DNA from: Methylobacterium variabile
GTDB lineage: Bacteria; Pseudomonadota; Alphaproteobacteria; Rhizobiales; Beijerinckiaceae
Length of the DNA stretch: 51,997 nucleotides
NCBI RefSeq assembly: GCF_001043975.1
Contig: NZ_LABY01000038.1
Coordinates: forward strand, 1-51,997
Reading direction: 5' to 3'
Positions 34,181 to 42,797 of this stretch are shown here, in pieces. The translations under genes were made by a program, and so were the position numbers. The notes below the pieces were generated by a model. That model was not told the DNA's origin. It saw only the letters and a program-made list of their open reading frames with translations, and did no database searches. Numbering within the stretch: position 1 is the stretch's first letter; every line of letters begins with the position of its first letter.

Positions 34181-35148
34181 CGCGCCACCTCGATGCGGGG
34201 ATCGACCGCGCGGTAGACCACGTCGGTGACGAGGTTGAAGATCAGCACCATGGCGGAGGAGACCACGAAGACGCCGAGCAGCAGGTTGTAGTCGCGCTGC
34301 AGCAGCGCCTCGTACATGAGCCGCCCGATCCCGGGCCAAGCGAACACCGTCTCGGTGAGCACGGCGCCGCCGACGAGCGTCCCGGCCTGGAGGCCGGCCA
34401 GCGTCACCACCGGCAGGAGGGCGTTGCGCAGGATGTGCCGGCGCTGGATCACGCCCTCGGTCAGGCCCTTGGCGCGGGCCGTCTTGACGAAGTCGAGGCG
34501 CGAGACCTCGAGCATCGAGGAGCGGGTCATCCGCACGTAGACCGCCATGAAGAACAGCCCGAGGGTGAGGGCCGGCAGCACGAGGTGCCGGACGATGTCG
34601 GCGGCCCGGGCGAGGCCGGTATAGCCCGCTCCCACGGTCTCGAAGCCGAAGCTCGGCAGCCATTCGAGCCGGACCGAGAACAGGATGATCGCCATCAGCG
34701 ACACCCAGAACAGCGGCGTGGCGTAGAACAAGAGCGCCATCCCGGTGATCGCCGTGTCGGCGAGGGTCCCGGCCCGGCGGGCGGCGAGCGACCCGAGCAG
34801 CACCCCGAGCGAGAGCGAGACCAGGAAGGCGGTGCCGGTGAGGAGCAGCGTCGCCGGCAGCCGCTCGCCGATCAGCGTCGCCACCGGCATCTGTTGGCGC
34901 ACCGAGTAGCCGAGGTCGAGCCCGACGATGCTGCGGAGATAGGCGGCGAGCTGGCTCGGCAGCGGCTGGTCGAGGGCGAACTTTTCCCGCAGCTGGGCGA
35001 CGAAGACCTCGTCGCCCGCCCCCGCCTCGCCGGCCATCACCAGGGCCGGGTCGCCGGGGGCGAGGCGGATCAGGAAGAAGTTCAGGACCACGATGGCGAG
35101 GAGCACCAGGATGCCCTTCGCGATCCGCCGCGCGACGAAGCCCGCCAT
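34177..35148 (-). CDS. Dipeptide-type ABC transporter permease (DppB-like)
   Basis: A 323-residue membrane protein beginning MAGFVARRIAKGILVLLAIV, the classical OppB/DppB start. FLIRLAPGDPA follows, typical of the first periplasmic loop, and the coupling loop is in VKTARAKGLTEGVIQRRHIL. It is coupled to the next permease by a 4-bp overlap. It lies 11 bp after the binding-protein gene. Confidence 0.94.
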   Translation of the reverse strand: MAGFVARRIAKGILVLLAIVVLNFFLIRLAPGDPALVMAGEAGAGDEVFVAQLREKFALDQPLPSQLAAYLRSIVGLDLGYSVRQQMPVATLIGERLPATLLLTGTAFLVSLSLGVLLGSLAARRAGTLADTAITGMALLFYATPLFWVSLMAIILFSVRLEWLPSFGFETVGAGYTGLARAADIVRHLVLPALTLGLFFMAVYVRMTRSSMLEVSRLDFVKTARAKGLTEGVIQRRHILRNALLPVVTLAGLQAGTLVGGAVLTETVFAWPGIGRLMYEALLQRDYNLLLGVFVVSSAMVLIFNLVTDVVYRAVDPRIEVAR

Positions 35149-35159
35149 GCCCGTCTCCC

Positions 35160-36710
35160 TCAGCGCTCGATCCAGGCGTCGCGGAAGCCGTCGTTCACCC
35201 CGATGCCGGTGGTGACGAGGTCGTGGACCTTGCAGCGGGTGATGGTCGGGAATTGCAGCTCGAGGAGCCAGGCCACCGGCGCGTCCTCGACCAGGGTCTT
35301 CTGCACCGCCTCGTAGATCGGCCGGCGCTGATCGTCGCCGACGGCGACCGCGCCCTTCGCGAAGGCCTCGTCGACGCTCGGGTTCGAGTAGCCCTCGACG
35401 TTGTTGAACGGCGAGCCCTTGGCGATCTGCGACGAGACGTAGTTGCGCCCGACCCCGAGCGCCGGGTCGCCGTACTGGTAGAGGTACGTGAAGGCGATGT
35501 CGTAGTCCCAGTCGGAGGTCTTCTGGTTCCAGCCGGCGACGTCGGTGGCGACCAGCTCGACCTTGATGCCGGCATCCTCCAGGTTCTGCTTCGCGGCTTC
35601 CGCCCAGCGCTGCCAGGTCTCGCCGTAGGGCAGCGGCAGGAGGCGCACGGTCTCGCCCTTGTAGCCCGCCTCCTTCAGGAGCGCCTTGGCCTTGGCGGGG
35701 TCGTAGGAATACTTCGCGGCCTTCGGGTCGTGGTAGCGCACGGAGGAGGAGAACGGGCCGGTCGCCGGCTTGCCGAGCCCGTTCCACACCACGTCGCGGG
35801 CGAAGTCGCGGTCCAGCGCGTAGGACACCGCCTGGCGGAACGCCTTGTTGGCGGTCGGGCCCTTGCGGTTGTTGAGCCAGAGCCAGGAATGTGGGCTGAA
35901 GAACTCCCAGCCCTTGGTGGTCGAGCAGGCGCCCTTGATCTTCGACAGCCGCGGCACGTCGAAGTTCTCGACCGAGCCGCCGGGCAGGATGTCGACCTTG
36001 CCGGTCTCGAACGCCACCGCCCGCGCCGCCGCGTCCGGGATCACGTGCCAGTAGATCTCGTCGAGGTAGGGCTTGCCGGCGACGTGATAGTTCGGGTTCT
36101 TGACCAGCCGGATGTAGGAGCCCTTCTTCCACTCCTTGAACATGTAGGGGCCGGTACCGATCGGCGTGTTGTTGGCCGGGTTGGTCTTGTAGTCGGTGCC
36201 GGCATAGATGTGCTTCGGGATCATCGGCAGCGAGCCGACCTCGAAGATGCCCATGAACGGCCCGAACGGCTCGGACAGGCTGAACACCACCGTGTACGGA
36301 TCGGGCGCGGTCACGCTCGCCACCTTGGCGAGGTTGCCGCGGGCGCGGGGATGGGTCTGGCGCAGCAGCTCGACGGAGAAGATCACGTCGTCGGCGGTGA
36401 ACGGCTTGCCGTCGTGCCAGGTCGCGTTCTTGACGAGCTTGAAGGTGTAGGTCTTGCCGTCCTCGCTCATGCTCCAGCTCTCGGCGAGGCCGGGCAGCGG
36501 CTTGAGGGCGAAGTCGTAGCGCAGCAAACCCTCGTAGATGTTGCCTGCCACCATCTGGGTCGGGCCGTTCTGCAGCATCGCCAGCATCAGGCCCGGCGGC
36601 TCCGGCTGGATCACCACGTTGGCGATGCCGCCCGGCTTCGGAGCCTGGGCGAGCGCCGTTCCGGCGAGCGCCAGGGAGAGCACGGTACCGGCCACGATCG
36701 TCTTGAGCAT
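35160..36710 (-). CDS. Peptide/opine-type ABC transporter substrate-binding protein (family 5)
   Basis: A 516-residue secreted protein. The signal peptide MLKTIVAGTVLSLALAGTALA is cleaved before QAPKPGG. It has the SBP family 5 features GNIYEGLLRYDFALKPLPGLAESW and TFKLVKNATWHDGKPFTADD. Such proteins deliver di- or oligopeptides, opines or glutathione-like ligands. The ATG chosen (36710) gives the only sensible signal peptide, although the open frame continues upstream into the repeat element. It is first in the operon SBP-DppB-DppC-ATPase-hydroxyacid dehydrogenase. Confidence 0.94.
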   Translation of the reverse strand: MLKTIVAGTVLSLALAGTALAQAPKPGGIANVVIQPEPPGLMLAMLQNGPTQMVAGNIYEGLLRYDFALKPLPGLAESWSMSEDGKTYTFKLVKNATWHDGKPFTADDVIFSVELLRQTHPRARGNLAKVASVTAPDPYTVVFSLSEPFGPFMGIFEVGSLPMIPKHIYAGTDYKTNPANNTPIGTGPYMFKEWKKGSYIRLVKNPNYHVAGKPYLDEIYWHVIPDAAARAVAFETGKVDILPGGSVENFDVPRLSKIKGACSTTKGWEFFSPHSWLWLNNRKGPTANKAFRQAVSYALDRDFARDVVWNGLGKPATGPFSSSVRYHDPKAAKYSYDPAKAKALLKEAGYKGETVRLLPLPYGETWQRWAEAAKQNLEDAGIKVELVATDVAGWNQKTSDWDYDIAFTYLYQYGDPALGVGRNYVSSQIAKGSPFNNVEGYSNPSVDEAFAKGAVAVGDDQRRPIYEAVQKTLVEDAPVAWLLELQFPTITRCKVHDLVTTGIGVNDGFRDAWIER

Positions 36711-36774
36711 CGGTTGTCCCCTTGGTCCCTGTCGCGGCGTCTTGAGAGAACTTCGCATCCGGGCCGTGCGCATT

Positions 36775-36966
36775 CCCCTCTCCCCGCCGGGCGGGGAGAG
36801 GGCTGTGGCCCTGTTCAGGGGCACAGCGAGGCGGCAGCCGATGGTGAGGGGGTGCTTCAGGAGGAGGCATCACGGAGACACCCCCTCACCCTCGCTCCGG
36901 CTTCGCCTGCGCTCGCTGCCTGCACGACAAGGTGCAGGCAGCCCTCTCCCCGCCCGCGGGGAGAGG
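36775..36966. repeat. Composite palindromic element, copy B
   Basis: The outer hairpins are CTCTCCCCGC/GCGGGGAGAG types at about 36777-36801 and 36942-36966. Inside are a hairpin at 36802-36827 (loop GTTCA), a GGTGAGGGGGTG/CACCCCCTCACC pair at 36843-36890, and hairpin 36915-36942 with arms GCTGCCTGCAC/GTGCAGGCAGC and loop GACAAG. It lies in the 299-bp gap between the class II aldolase gene and the SBP gene. Order and loops match copy A at 11916-12128. Confidence 0.88.
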
Positions 36967-37009
36967 AGAAACCCGCGCCCTACTCGGCAGCAGGCATGCC
37001 TGCCTCGGC

Positions 37010-37780
37010 CTATTCCGTGTAGTCCGGGTCGCTGCGCGCCAGCATGCGCTTGAAGGCGTCCCACTCGGTGTCGGGCATCGTGCCCGTTTCCATCTTGTCG
37101 TAGAACGAGGCGTATTGGCCGGCGGTCTTGGCCGCGACCGCCGCCGAGGGGCGTATCAGCGGGGCGCCGGCGGCCTGAAGCGCGAGCTGGGCCCGGCACG
37201 AGCGCTCGAGGTTGTGCATCAGCTTGAACGCCTCGGCGACCGAGCGGCCGCAGGTCAGCATGCCGTGGTTGCGCAACACCATCACGGGCTTGTCGCCGAG
37301 ATCGGCCACCAGGCGCTGGCGCTCGTCGAGGTCGAGGGCGATGCCCTCGTAGTCGTGGTAGGCGAGGCGACCGGCGAACTGCATCGACCACTGGTTGAGC
37401 GGCAGCAGCCCTTCCTCCTGGCAGGAGACGGCGACCCCCGCCACCGTGTGGGTGTGGAGCACGCACACCGCGTCCTCCCGGGCGGCGTGGACCGCGCTGT
37501 GGATGGTGAACCCCGCCGGGTTGATGCCGAGGCCGCAGGGATCGTCGACGACCCGCCCCTCGAGGTCGACGGTGACGAGGTTGCCGGCCTTCACTTCCTC
37601 GAAGCGCAACCCGTAGGGGTTGATCAGGAAGCGGTGCTCCGGTCCCGGCAGACGGGCCGAGATGTGGGTGTAGATGCTGTCGTCGAGGCCGAGGCGATGG
37701 ATCAGCCGATACGCCGCCGCGAGATCGACGCGGATGCGCTGCACGGTCTCGCCGGCGGGCGGGTGAGCAGATGACGCCAT
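37010..37780 (-). CDS. Class II aldolase/adducin-family protein
   Basis: A 256-residue protein of the AraD/fuculose-aldolase superfamily. Zinc ligands H109 and H111 (VLHTHTVAG) and H172 (VLRNHGMLTCG) are present. The catalytic Glu of true aldolases is not evident where the motif would be (the corresponding region reads NPYGLRFEEV), so it may be a decarboxylase- or hydrolase-like member. The start is ATG 37780. It precedes the SBP gene on the same strand across the repeat element. Its 5' end is divergent from a GntR gene (227-bp gap), which may regulate it. Confidence 0.85.
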   Translation of the reverse strand: MASSAHPPAGETVQRIRVDLAAAYRLIHRLGLDDSIYTHISARLPGPEHRFLINPYGLRFEEVKAGNLVTVDLEGRVVDDPCGLGINPAGFTIHSAVHAAREDAVCVLHTHTVAGVAVSCQEEGLLPLNQWSMQFAGRLAYHDYEGIALDLDERQRLVADLGDKPVMVLRNHGMLTCGRSVAEAFKLMHNLERSCRAQLALQAAGAPLIRPSAAVAAKTAGQYASFYDKMETGTMPDTEWDAFKRMLARSDPDYTE

Positions 37781-38007
37781 CGGACCTCCTCGCGGGCAGT
37801 GTCGGCCCAGGCCGAACGCGCCGCACATCTTGGCGGGATCTGACAAGACGGCGGAGATGTCTCTCCGCCGGCGGCCGGACCCAGGGTCGGATGGCTCGGG
37901 ATCACCATCCGGTGCCAGGGTAGACTGACCCGGCCCGGCCTGACGATCAAGCTGAAAGTGTCGACAATCGACGCCTACGCATTGCACAATGGACTGACGG
38001 AGGTGCG

Positions 38008-38700
38008 ATGCGCGCGATGTCCCAACCCGTCGGATTGCCGATGCTGGCCGAGAGCGACCTCGTGCGGCAGGTCGCGCGCCGGCTCACCGATGCGATCGTG
38101 CAGGGGCGGCTGGCTCCCGGCGCCAAGGTGGCGGAGGCGGCGGTCGCCCGCGAGCTCGGCATCAGCCGGGCGCCGGTGCGGGAGGCGGCGCGCCTGCTCG
38201 AGAGCCAGGGCCTGCTGCAGGCCTCGCCCCGGCGGGGCTTCTTCGTGCGCGAGCTCTCGCCGCGGGACGTCGACGAACTCTACGACCTGCGCCTCTGCGT
38301 CGAGCGCCACGCCGCCGTCGAGGCGGCCCGGCGCCTGACCCCGGCGGCGCGGGAGGCCTTGCGCCGCCAGCTCGACCTGATGCGGGACCTCGCCCGGCGC
38401 GACGACCCGGTCGCCATCGTCGAGGCCGACTACCAGTTCCACCGCCTGATCTGCGAGGCCGCCGGCAACGCCCGCCTGCTGCGCCTGTTCGACGGGCTGG
38501 CCTCGGAGCTGCGGATCGTCATCGGGCTGATCGGCCGGCTCTACGACGATCCGGACGAGATCGCCCGCACCCACGAGCCGGTGCTGGCGGCGATCGAGGC
38601 CGGCCACCCGGAGCGGATCGTCGCCCATGTCGACCACCATATCGGCGTCGCCCGCCGCGAGGTCGGCCGGCTGGTGCAGAGCCTCACCCCCACCCCCTGA
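38008..38700 (+). CDS. GntR-family (FCD) transcriptional regulator
   Basis: A 230-residue regulator. Its winged helix is at about 15-80 (VAEAAVARELGISRAPVREAAR) and its FCD domain has metal-type histidines in ADYQFHRLICEAAG and HVDHHIGVARREV. ATG 38008 is preceded by GGAGGTGCG. It is 13 bp upstream of the acetylpolyamine-deacetylase-like gene and may be cotranscribed with it and the cupin gene. It may also control the divergent class II aldolase/transporter operon. Confidence 0.9.
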   Translation: MRAMSQPVGLPMLAESDLVRQVARRLTDAIVQGRLAPGAKVAEAAVARELGISRAPVREAARLLESQGLLQASPRRGFFVRELSPRDVDELYDLRLCVERHAAVEAARRLTPAAREALRRQLDLMRDLARRDDPVAIVEADYQFHRLICEAAGNARLLRLFDGLASELRIVIGLIGRLYDDPDEIARTHEPVLAAIEAGHPERIVAHVDHHIGVARREVGRLVQSLTPTP

Positions 38701-38713
38701 CGCGGGAGCCCCC

Positions 38714-39742
38714 ATGAAGGCCGTCCATTCCGACGATCACCGCAGCCACGACCCGAAATTCTTCCTGGTGCGCGGCCAGGTGAAGGCCGCCGCCGACCAG
38801 CCCGAGCGGGCCGACCGTCTGCTCGCGGGCCTCAAGGCCGGCGGCCACCGGGTGGTGGCGCCGCAGGGCCACGGCCAGGGCGCCCGGGCCCGGGTCCACA
38901 GCCCCGACTACCTCGCCTTCATGGCCGAGGCCTGGGAGGCCTGGGAGGCGCTGCCCGACCACGGGCCTGAGATGATCGCCAACGTCCACCCGGTGCGCGA
39001 GGCCGCGACCTACCCGACCCACATCGTCGGGCGGCTCGGCTGGCACACCGTCGACACCGCCTGCCCGATCGGGCCGGGCACCTTCGCGGCGGCCTGCGCG
39101 GCGACCGACGTCGCGGCGAGCGCGGCCCAGCTCGTCCTCGACGGCGAGGACGCGGCCTACGCCCTGTGCCGCCCGCCGGGCCACCACGCCTATCGCGACC
39201 GGGCCGGGGGCCACTGCTACTTCAACAACAGCGCGGTCGCGGCCGCCGCCTTGCGCCAGCGTCACGCCCGGGTCGCGGTGCTCGACGTCGACGTGCATCA
39301 CGGCAACGGCACGCAGGGAATCTTCTACCGCGATCCCTCCGTGCTCACGGTCTCGCTCCACGCCGACCCGCGCGGCTTCTATCCCTTCGTCTGGGGTTTT
39401 TCCCACGAGCGCGGGGAGGGGGAGGGGATCGGCGCCAACCTGAACCTGCCGCTGCCGCTCGGCACCGGCGACGACGCCTACCTCGACGTGCTGGAGGGCG
39501 TGGCCACGCGCACCGTGCAGGCCTTCGCCCCGACCGCGCTCGTGGTGGCGCTCGGCCTCGACGCCTCGGAGCACGATCCCCTCGCCGGGCTCGCGATCAC
39601 CACCGAGGGCTTCCGCCGCATCGGCGCGGCGCTCGCCGGCTTCCGCCTGCCGACCGTGCTGGTGCAGGAGGGCGGCTACCTCTCGGACCTGCTCGGCCAG
39701 AACCTCACGGCGGTCCTCGCCGGCTTCGAATCCGTTCGCTAG
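38714..39742 (+). CDS. Histone-deacetylase-fold acetylpolyamine amidohydrolase
   Basis: A 342-residue class II HDAC-fold amidohydrolase. Catalytic and Zn residues are visible: H157 and H158 (RPPGHHAY), D191, D193 and H195 (LDVDVHHGNGTQ) and D283 (GLDASEHDP). The length and YFNNSAVAA motif fit bacterial acetylpolyamine deacetylases. It probably releases acetate from N-acetylated polyamines or similar amides in the cytoplasm. It sits between its putative regulator and a cupin gene in one operon. Confidence 0.9.
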   Translation: MKAVHSDDHRSHDPKFFLVRGQVKAAADQPERADRLLAGLKAGGHRVVAPQGHGQGARARVHSPDYLAFMAEAWEAWEALPDHGPEMIANVHPVREAATYPTHIVGRLGWHTVDTACPIGPGTFAAACAATDVAASAAQLVLDGEDAAYALCRPPGHHAYRDRAGGHCYFNNSAVAAAALRQRHARVAVLDVDVHHGNGTQGIFYRDPSVLTVSLHADPRGFYPFVWGFSHERGEGEGIGANLNLPLPLGTGDDAYLDVLEGVATRTVQAFAPTALVVALGLDASEHDPLAGLAITTEGFRRIGAALAGFRLPTVLVQEGGYLSDLLGQNLTAVLAGFESVR

Positions 39743-39753
39743 GATTTTTGCTC

Positions 39754-40068
39754 ATGGCCTTCGCCTGCACGATTCCCGCGGTCCCGACCGTCCAGCACGA
39801 CGACGACACGGTCCGCATCACGCGCTGGGATTTCCCGCCCGGCGCCGTCACCGGCTGGCACGAGCACGGCTGGCCCTACTTCGTGGTGATGATCACCGCC
39901 GGGACGCTACGGATCCACGACGGCACGACCGTCACCGAGGTGCCGCTGGCCCACGGCCAGTCCTACCGCCGCCCCGCCGGCATCCGCCACGACGTCCAGA
40001 ACGGCTCCGACCACCCGATCGCCTTCGTGGAGATCGAGGTGAAGCGGCCGGAGGGGCTGGCGGGCTGA
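39754..40068 (+). CDS. Small cupin-domain protein
   Basis: A 104-residue single-domain cupin. The first cupin motif is in GAVTGWHEHGWPYFVVMITAG, with HxH metal ligands, and the second is in GQSYRRPAGIRHDVQNG. It could bind a metal and act as a small isomerase or dioxygenase, or simply bind ligand. It follows the deacetylase gene by 11 bp and ends the operon before a strong terminator. Confidence 0.87.
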   Translation: MAFACTIPAVPTVQHDDDTVRITRWDFPPGAVTGWHEHGWPYFVVMITAGTLRIHDGTTVTEVPLAHGQSYRRPAGIRHDVQNGSDHPIAFVEIEVKRPEGLAG

Positions 40069-40081
40069 CCCCTCAAACGGA

Positions 40082-40109
40082 AGCGGCCGGGGCTCGCGCC
40101 CCGGCCGCT
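40082..40109. terminator. Bidirectional terminator between cupin and flagellin genes
   Basis: AGCGGCCGGGGC (40082-40093) and GCCCCGGCCGCT (40098-40109) form a perfect 12-bp stem with loop TCGC. Read on the minus strand it is followed by TTCCGTTT, giving a reasonable T-rich tail for flagellin. It also lies 14 bp after the cupin stop codon. Confidence 0.85.
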
Positions 40110-40136
40110 CGTCTCACGCGTGAGGCTACGCGCCGA

Positions 40137-41990
40137 TCAGCGCAGGAGCTGCAGGATGCCCTGCTGCGACTGGTTGGCGAGCGACAGGGCCGAGATCGCC
40201 AGCGAGTTGCGGGTCGACAGGGCCTGCGAGTTCGCTGCTTCCTCGTTCAGGTCGGCGTTGGTCAGGTTCGCCGCACCGGTGTCGAGGACGTTGGCCAGGT
40301 TCTTGGTGAAGTCCTGGCGGTTCTGCACCACCGACAGGTTCGAGGCGTACGTGGCCGCCTGCGACTTGAGGGTCGTGCTCGCCGACTTGACGCTGTCCAT
40401 CACCTTGTTGATCGCGGTGTTGTCCTTGAAGTCGTCGGTGGTGACGGCCGTCAGCTTCAGGCTGGTCGAGTTCGTCGCGACACCCTTCAGGGTGATGGAC
40501 GAGGACGCGTCCTCGTTGAAGTTGACCTTCAGCTGGTCGCCCTTGAGCAGGTTGATCCCGTTGAAGCTCGAGTCGTTCGAGAGCTGGTCGATCTGACCCA
40601 GCAGGTTGTTGTAGTCGGTGACAAGCTTGTTGCGGGCCGTCAGGCCGTCGCCGCCGAGCGTGGCGCCCGCGCTCGACGTCAGGAACGAGGCGGAGGCGCC
40701 CGTCGCGGTGCCGCTGATGTTCAGGGTCTGCGACGCCGAGTCGTTGGTGGTCGAGATCGACAGACGACCGGTGGAGTCCATCGTCGCCTGGGCGTTGGCG
40801 GATGCGAGGGCGACGTTCAGCTGATCGAGGGTCTGGACCTGCCCGGTGAGGTTGCCGAAGGTTACCGTGGCCGTCTTGGCGCTCGCGCCCGAGCCGACGC
40901 TGACGGTGAGGGTCTTGTTGGCGAGGTCGGCGGTCGAACCGCTGGCCCCCAGGCCGGCCGCGAACGAGGTCGCGCCGTTGAAGCCGATCTTGGAGATCAG
41001 CGAGGTCGCCGTGGAGCCGTTCGCCAGGTTGACCTGGGTCTTCGCGTCCTTTGCGGTGAAGGTGAAGTACCGGTTCGCCGCCGTCGGATCGAACGCTGCC
41101 GTCACTTCGCCGTTGGTCGCCGTAGAGACCTTCTGGGCGAACGTCGAAACGGTGTCGGTCTTAGAGATCGACACGCTGTAGCCGTTCACCACGACGTTGT
41201 CGCCGTCCGTGAAGCCCAGCGACGTCATCCGGGTGCTGGCCTTGGGGCTGAACACAGCCGCCGCGGTGTTGGCGGCCGGCGACGCACCGAGGATGCCGGC
41301 GGAAGTGCCCGAGACCGAGACCGCAGCGCCGTCGATGCTGTTGGTGAGGATGATGTTGCCGCCGCCGTTGGCAGAGGCGACGACGTTCGAGTTTCCAGCC
41401 GTCAGCTGGGCGTTGATCGTGCTGACGACGTCGGCAGCGAAGTAGTTGCCGGCGCCGACGGTGACGCTGACCCCGTCGACCTCGAACTTCTGGTCGGTGG
41501 CCAGGGCGGTGGGCGTGGTGGCCGTGGCGAAGGCGACCGTACCTGTCAGGGTCGAGGCCGTCGTCGCAGCCGCACCGATGGACCGGCCCGTCGCCTGCGT
41601 GGCTCCGGTCGAGACGAGGTTGGTGTCGATGGCGCCGTTGAGCGCCTTGGTGGTCAGGGTCGCCTTGGCGGTGACCGCCGAGGTCGCCTGGGTCGCCTGC
41701 TGGGCAGTCGACTTCAGCTGGTCGGTCAGCTTCTGCAGGTTCGTGAGGCCGGTGTTGGCCGCCTGGATCGTCTGGATGCCGTTGCTGATGCCGTCGAGCA
41801 GGCTGGTGAGGGTGCCCGAGCGCTGGTTCAGGCCCTGCGCGGTGAAGAAGTTGGCGGGGTTGTCGAGGGCCGAGTTGACCTCCTTGCCGGTCGACAGGCG
41901 GGTCTGCGTCGTGGCGAGCAGGCTGGCCGTGTCCTGGAGCGACAGGAGGTTCTGCCGGGTGGCGGCCGACAGGGTGATGCTGGACGACAT
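40137..41990 (-). CDS. Flagellin
   Basis: A 617-residue flagellin. The conserved D0/D1 N-terminus is MSSSITLSAATRQNLLSLQDTASL (residues 1 to about 140), and the C-terminus (about 530-617) ends AISALSLANQSQQGILQLLR. The central 390 residues are Ala/Thr/Ser/Gly-rich, beta-prone and clearly exposed. It is longer than many alphaproteobacterial flagellins, which commonly run to 300-400 residues. The filament assembles outside the cell after export without a signal peptide. The SD is AAGGA. It is divergent from flbT, whose product typically acts on the flagellin 5' untranslated region. Confidence 0.95.
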   Translation of the reverse strand: MSSSITLSAATRQNLLSLQDTASLLATTQTRLSTGKEVNSALDNPANFFTAQGLNQRSGTLTSLLDGISNGIQTIQAANTGLTNLQKLTDQLKSTAQQATQATSAVTAKATLTTKALNGAIDTNLVSTGATQATGRSIGAAATTASTLTGTVAFATATTPTALATDQKFEVDGVSVTVGAGNYFAADVVSTINAQLTAGNSNVVASANGGGNIILTNSIDGAAVSVSGTSAGILGASPAANTAAAVFSPKASTRMTSLGFTDGDNVVVNGYSVSISKTDTVSTFAQKVSTATNGEVTAAFDPTAANRYFTFTAKDAKTQVNLANGSTATSLISKIGFNGATSFAAGLGASGSTADLANKTLTVSVGSGASAKTATVTFGNLTGQVQTLDQLNVALASANAQATMDSTGRLSISTTNDSASQTLNISGTATGASASFLTSSAGATLGGDGLTARNKLVTDYNNLLGQIDQLSNDSSFNGINLLKGDQLKVNFNEDASSSITLKGVATNSTSLKLTAVTTDDFKDNTAINKVMDSVKSASTTLKSQAATYASNLSVVQNRQDFTKNLANVLDTGAANLTNADLNEEAANSQALSTRNSLAISALSLANQSQQGILQLLR

Positions 41991-42265
41991 GAGGGCGATC
42001 CTTGTTGATCGTCTGAATCGTCATTTTGACGACGTTGCCACATTGCCCGGTCGGGTCTTGCCCAGTCCTTAATTCGATCCGCGACTGCGTCAACTTCCCG
42101 ACGGCATGGTTAATCATGCGTATAGACGGGCTGCTCCCGACGAGCCGGCGGGCCGTCCGCGTCGGTCCCGGGCTACATCCGCCCGTCGTCCCAGGCTAAG
42201 AACGGCGGCGGGATCGGCGGCACGATCGTTCGAGACCCGCCCCGCACAGGCCCCGAGACCCGTCC
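41991..42265. promoter_or_regulatory. Flagellin-flbT divergent region
   Basis: This 275-bp gap should contain the flagellin leader, to which FlbT would bind, and both promoters. A possible minus-strand -35 (TTGACG, 42088-42093) with a weak downstream hexamer is seen, and a GGGCAAGACCCG/CGGGCAATG dyad near 42045-42065 could structure the leader. No flaF gene, which often lies between flagellin and flbT, is present here. No sigma-54-type site is convincing. Confidence 0.45.
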
Positions 42266-42679
42266 ATGCCCCTGCGCATCCACCTCAAGCCCAACGAGCG
42301 ACTGATCATCAACGGCGCGGCGATCCGCAACGGCGACCGGCCCACCAGCCTCCTGATCGAGAACCCGTGCAGGTTCCTGCGCGAGACCGAGATCATCACG
42401 GAGAGCGAGGCCGACACCGCCTGCAAGCAGCTCTGCGTCACCCTCCAGCTGATCTACCTCGCCGACCACCCGCAGGAGGCCGACGACCTCCTGGTGCGCC
42501 AGTCGAACGAGATCCTGAAGGCGATGCCGTCGAGCACGCCCTACCTGATGGCGATCCAGGACGAGCTCGCGGCCAAGCAGTACCACCGCGCCTTGAAGGT
42601 CGGCCGCGAACTCGTGGCCTACGAGCGCTCGCTGCTGGAGCGCCTCGACCCGACCAGCGACGTCGCCGCCCCGACCTGA
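42266..42679 (+). CDS. flbT: Flagellum biosynthesis repressor protein
   Basis: A 137-residue FlbT protein, opening MPLRIHLKPNERLIINGAAI with the family's NGDRPTSLLIENPCRFLRE segment. FlbT proteins bind flagellin mRNA 5' leaders and repress or license flagellin translation. The C-terminal helix LKVGRELVAYERSLLERLD is as expected. Its location beside the flagellin gene supports the name. Confidence 0.94.
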   Translation: MPLRIHLKPNERLIINGAAIRNGDRPTSLLIENPCRFLRETEIITESEADTACKQLCVTLQLIYLADHPQEADDLLVRQSNEILKAMPSSTPYLMAIQDELAAKQYHRALKVGRELVAYERSLLERLDPTSDVAAPT

Positions 42680-42797
42680 CGCGCCCGCAACCCGCGTCGA
42701 AGTCCGGTCCGCCCTGAAGGCCGGCTGGCGGGCGCGACATTGCCGCCCAAACCCCGGCAGCCCGCGCGCGTTGTCTCCCTTCAGAGCCGGAGGGGTG

